Assembly: GCF_015668515.1 (NCBI RefSeq)
Contig: NZ_JADPFO010000001.1
Span: 623,425-687,424 of the forward strand
DNA length: 64,000 bases
Direction of reading: 5' to 3'
Source: Paraclostridium tenue
GTDB lineage: Bacteria; Bacillota; Clostridia; Peptostreptococcales; Peptostreptococcaceae
Positions within the stretch are counted from its first letter, which is position 1; each line of letters starts with the position of its first letter. The translations under genes and the position numbers were made by a program. The notes beneath the pieces were generated by a model. It was given only the letters and a program-made list of their open reading frames with translations, did no database searches and was not told where the DNA came from. Shown one piece after another: positions 63,080 to 64,000 of this stretch.

Positions 63080-64000
63080 TTATTGATAATTTAAATTTGA
63101 AGTCCATACAAAATTTATAGGAAATACTGATTTAATAAACTTACTTATATTTTTTAAGTCTTCAAGTTCATTTTCAACAACTTCTTTACCTTCTAAGAAT
63201 AGTTTATTTAATTTATCAATATCATCTATAATCAATTCTTCATCCTTGTATCTGATAATGTACTTTTTATCTATAGTTTTAAATTCAATTTCATCTACAA
63301 AATCTTCATCTACATATTGTTTAAAATAACCATTTAAATTTCTACATAACTTTTCATAATTTATTATCTTTATACTTCCATCTAAATAAGATAATTCTTT
63401 TTTATCAAAGTTGTCAGGTTGATTTATAAAATCTTTTATATGTACACTTTGAACTATATACTCTAAATTATACTTATTTGCAATATATTGGACTACTTCA
63501 TAGTTATATTTAGAATTTATATATATTTCTCTAATCTCTCCAATCAAAATTTCTTCATTTATTATTCTTAAAACTATATATCCAATTAATTTATTTTCTT
63601 TTAAAACTACTAACTTTTTATAAGTAAAGTTACCCCAAGGTATTGTTGCACTTTCTAATAAAACTTCAAATTGATTTTTAGTTCTTAAAAATCTAGTGCT
63701 ATTTTGATTGTATATTTCAATCATTTCGTTTAAGTAGGTTTCGTCATATTCTTTTACTTCTAAATCAATAACTATATCTTTAGGATAAGTTGTATACTTG
63801 TAGCAATTTTTAACTAAACTACAATTTCTTCTTGTGTATAAAGTTCTTGTCCCTGAAATACTAACCATATCTACACTGCCATTGAACATTTTTTCTTCAA
63901 CATAATCTAAAATAGTAGATGAATATCTATTTCCTTCATAATCTGGATCTGTACATACAGCTCCTATTGCTGCAACTTTTATGTCATTTCCTTGAATAGT
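63080..64000 (-). CDS. GNAT-family acetyltransferase (5' end outside window)
   Basis: The reading frame runs through the right edge; about 306 codons are inside. The first residues, NDIKVAAIGAVCTDPDYEGN, carry the acetyl-CoA-binding pattern (V-x-T/C-x-P-x-Y/H-x-G), and RYSSTILDYVEEKMFNGSV continues motif A. A second, divergent GNAT-like half follows, with KKLVVLKENKLIGYIVLR and YVVQ-like strands, as in two-lobed Eis-type enzymes. The substrate is unknown. A stop at 63080 closes it; the VanZ-like gene lies 93 bp downstream. Confidence 0.7.
   Translation of the reverse strand, partial: TIQGNDIKVAAIGAVCTDPDYEGNRYSSTILDYVEEKMFNGSVDMVSISGTRTLYTRRNCSLVKNCYKYTTYPKDIVIDLEVKEYDETYLNEMIEIYNQNSTRFLRTKNQFEVLLESATIPWGNFTYKKLVVLKENKLIGYIVLRIINEEILIGEIREIYINSKYNYEVVQYIANKYNLEYIVQSVHIKDFINQPDNFDKKELSYLDGSIKIINYEKLCRNLNGYFKQYVDEDFVDEIEFKTIDKKYIIRYKDEELIIDDIDKLNKLFLEGKEVVENELEDLKNISKFIKSVFPINFVWTSNLNYQ

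Overview
The window is very AT-rich, compact, and mostly coded on the minus strand. Strong GGAGG-type ribosome sites and occasional TTG/GTG starts point to a low-GC Clostridia genome. A 1428-aa fused 2-hydroxyacyl-CoA dehydratase activase-type protein, class Ib ribonucleotide reductase, a YqhD/Bdh-type alcohol dehydrogenase and two YhgE/Pip proteins fit a Peptostreptococcaceae-like anaerobe (Romboutsia/Clostridioides relatives). That placement is inference; no rRNA or other taxonomic marker is present. No insertion sequence, prophage or CRISPR array was found.

Layout. 1-3.3 kb: galactose operon galK-galT-esterase (esterase cut by the left edge). 3.5-8.6 kb: class V aminotransferase, a fascin-like double beta-trefoil protein, YgjV-like protein, TDT exporter plus C_GCAxxG_C_C protein, and a DUF3298-type protein. 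8.7-13.8 kb: orphan AgrC/Spo0B-like sensor kinase, YkvI-type transporter, U32 (tRNA-hydroxylation type) protein and a UvrC-like protein ending after the UVR motif. 14-17.3 kb: two-domain rhodanese, an unknown protein, a divergent FtsZ-like protein without its GTP-binding loop, and a HAD phosphatase. 17.3-17.8 kb: two unlisted, paralogous 26/27-aa tyrosine-rich peptides. 17.9-21.5 kb: lactate dehydrogenase, LysR regulator divergent from a ferredoxin-nitroreductase, PaaI thioesterase. 21.6-27.4 kb: complete ribose operon rbsRKDACB with promoter and operator. 27.4-30.4 kb: a gene remnant, a kinase-fold protein, a P-loop kinase and a CPBP protease. 30.5-33.7 kb: nrdEF with paired NrdR-box-like sites. 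33.8-38.3 kb: a possible small RNA, gltS, an unknown protein, YhhN protein, a truncated BceB-like permease and another remnant. 38.3-41.8 kb: ECF sigma factor, membrane partner and ABC exporter in one operon. 42-48.6 kb: small membrane protein, CcdA-TlpA fusion, lipoprotein and tandem YhgE/Pip proteins. 48.7-52.1 kb: a histidine kinase broken by two one-base losses, a GNAT protein and a TipA-like MerR regulator. 52.3-57.8 kb: large permease, an initiator-like tRNA with a CGU anticodon, a zinc-finger/GIY-YIG fusion, iron alcohol dehydrogenase and a GHL10 glycosidase-like protein. 57.9-64 kb: giant activase, a 74-bp perfect palindrome, VanZ-like protein and a partial GNAT protein.

How the genes work together. 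Two sugar routes (galactose by the Leloir pathway; ribose import and phosphorylation) feed fermentation with visible redox outlets (lactate and alcohol dehydrogenases). Several envelope or stress modules sit nearby: ECF-ABC, Pip pair, CcdA-TlpA and the remains of a BceB permease.

The least explained signals are the tiny peptide pair, the initiator-like CGU tRNA beside the zinc-finger/GIY-YIG gene, the 74-bp palindrome and the GTPase-less FtsZ relative.
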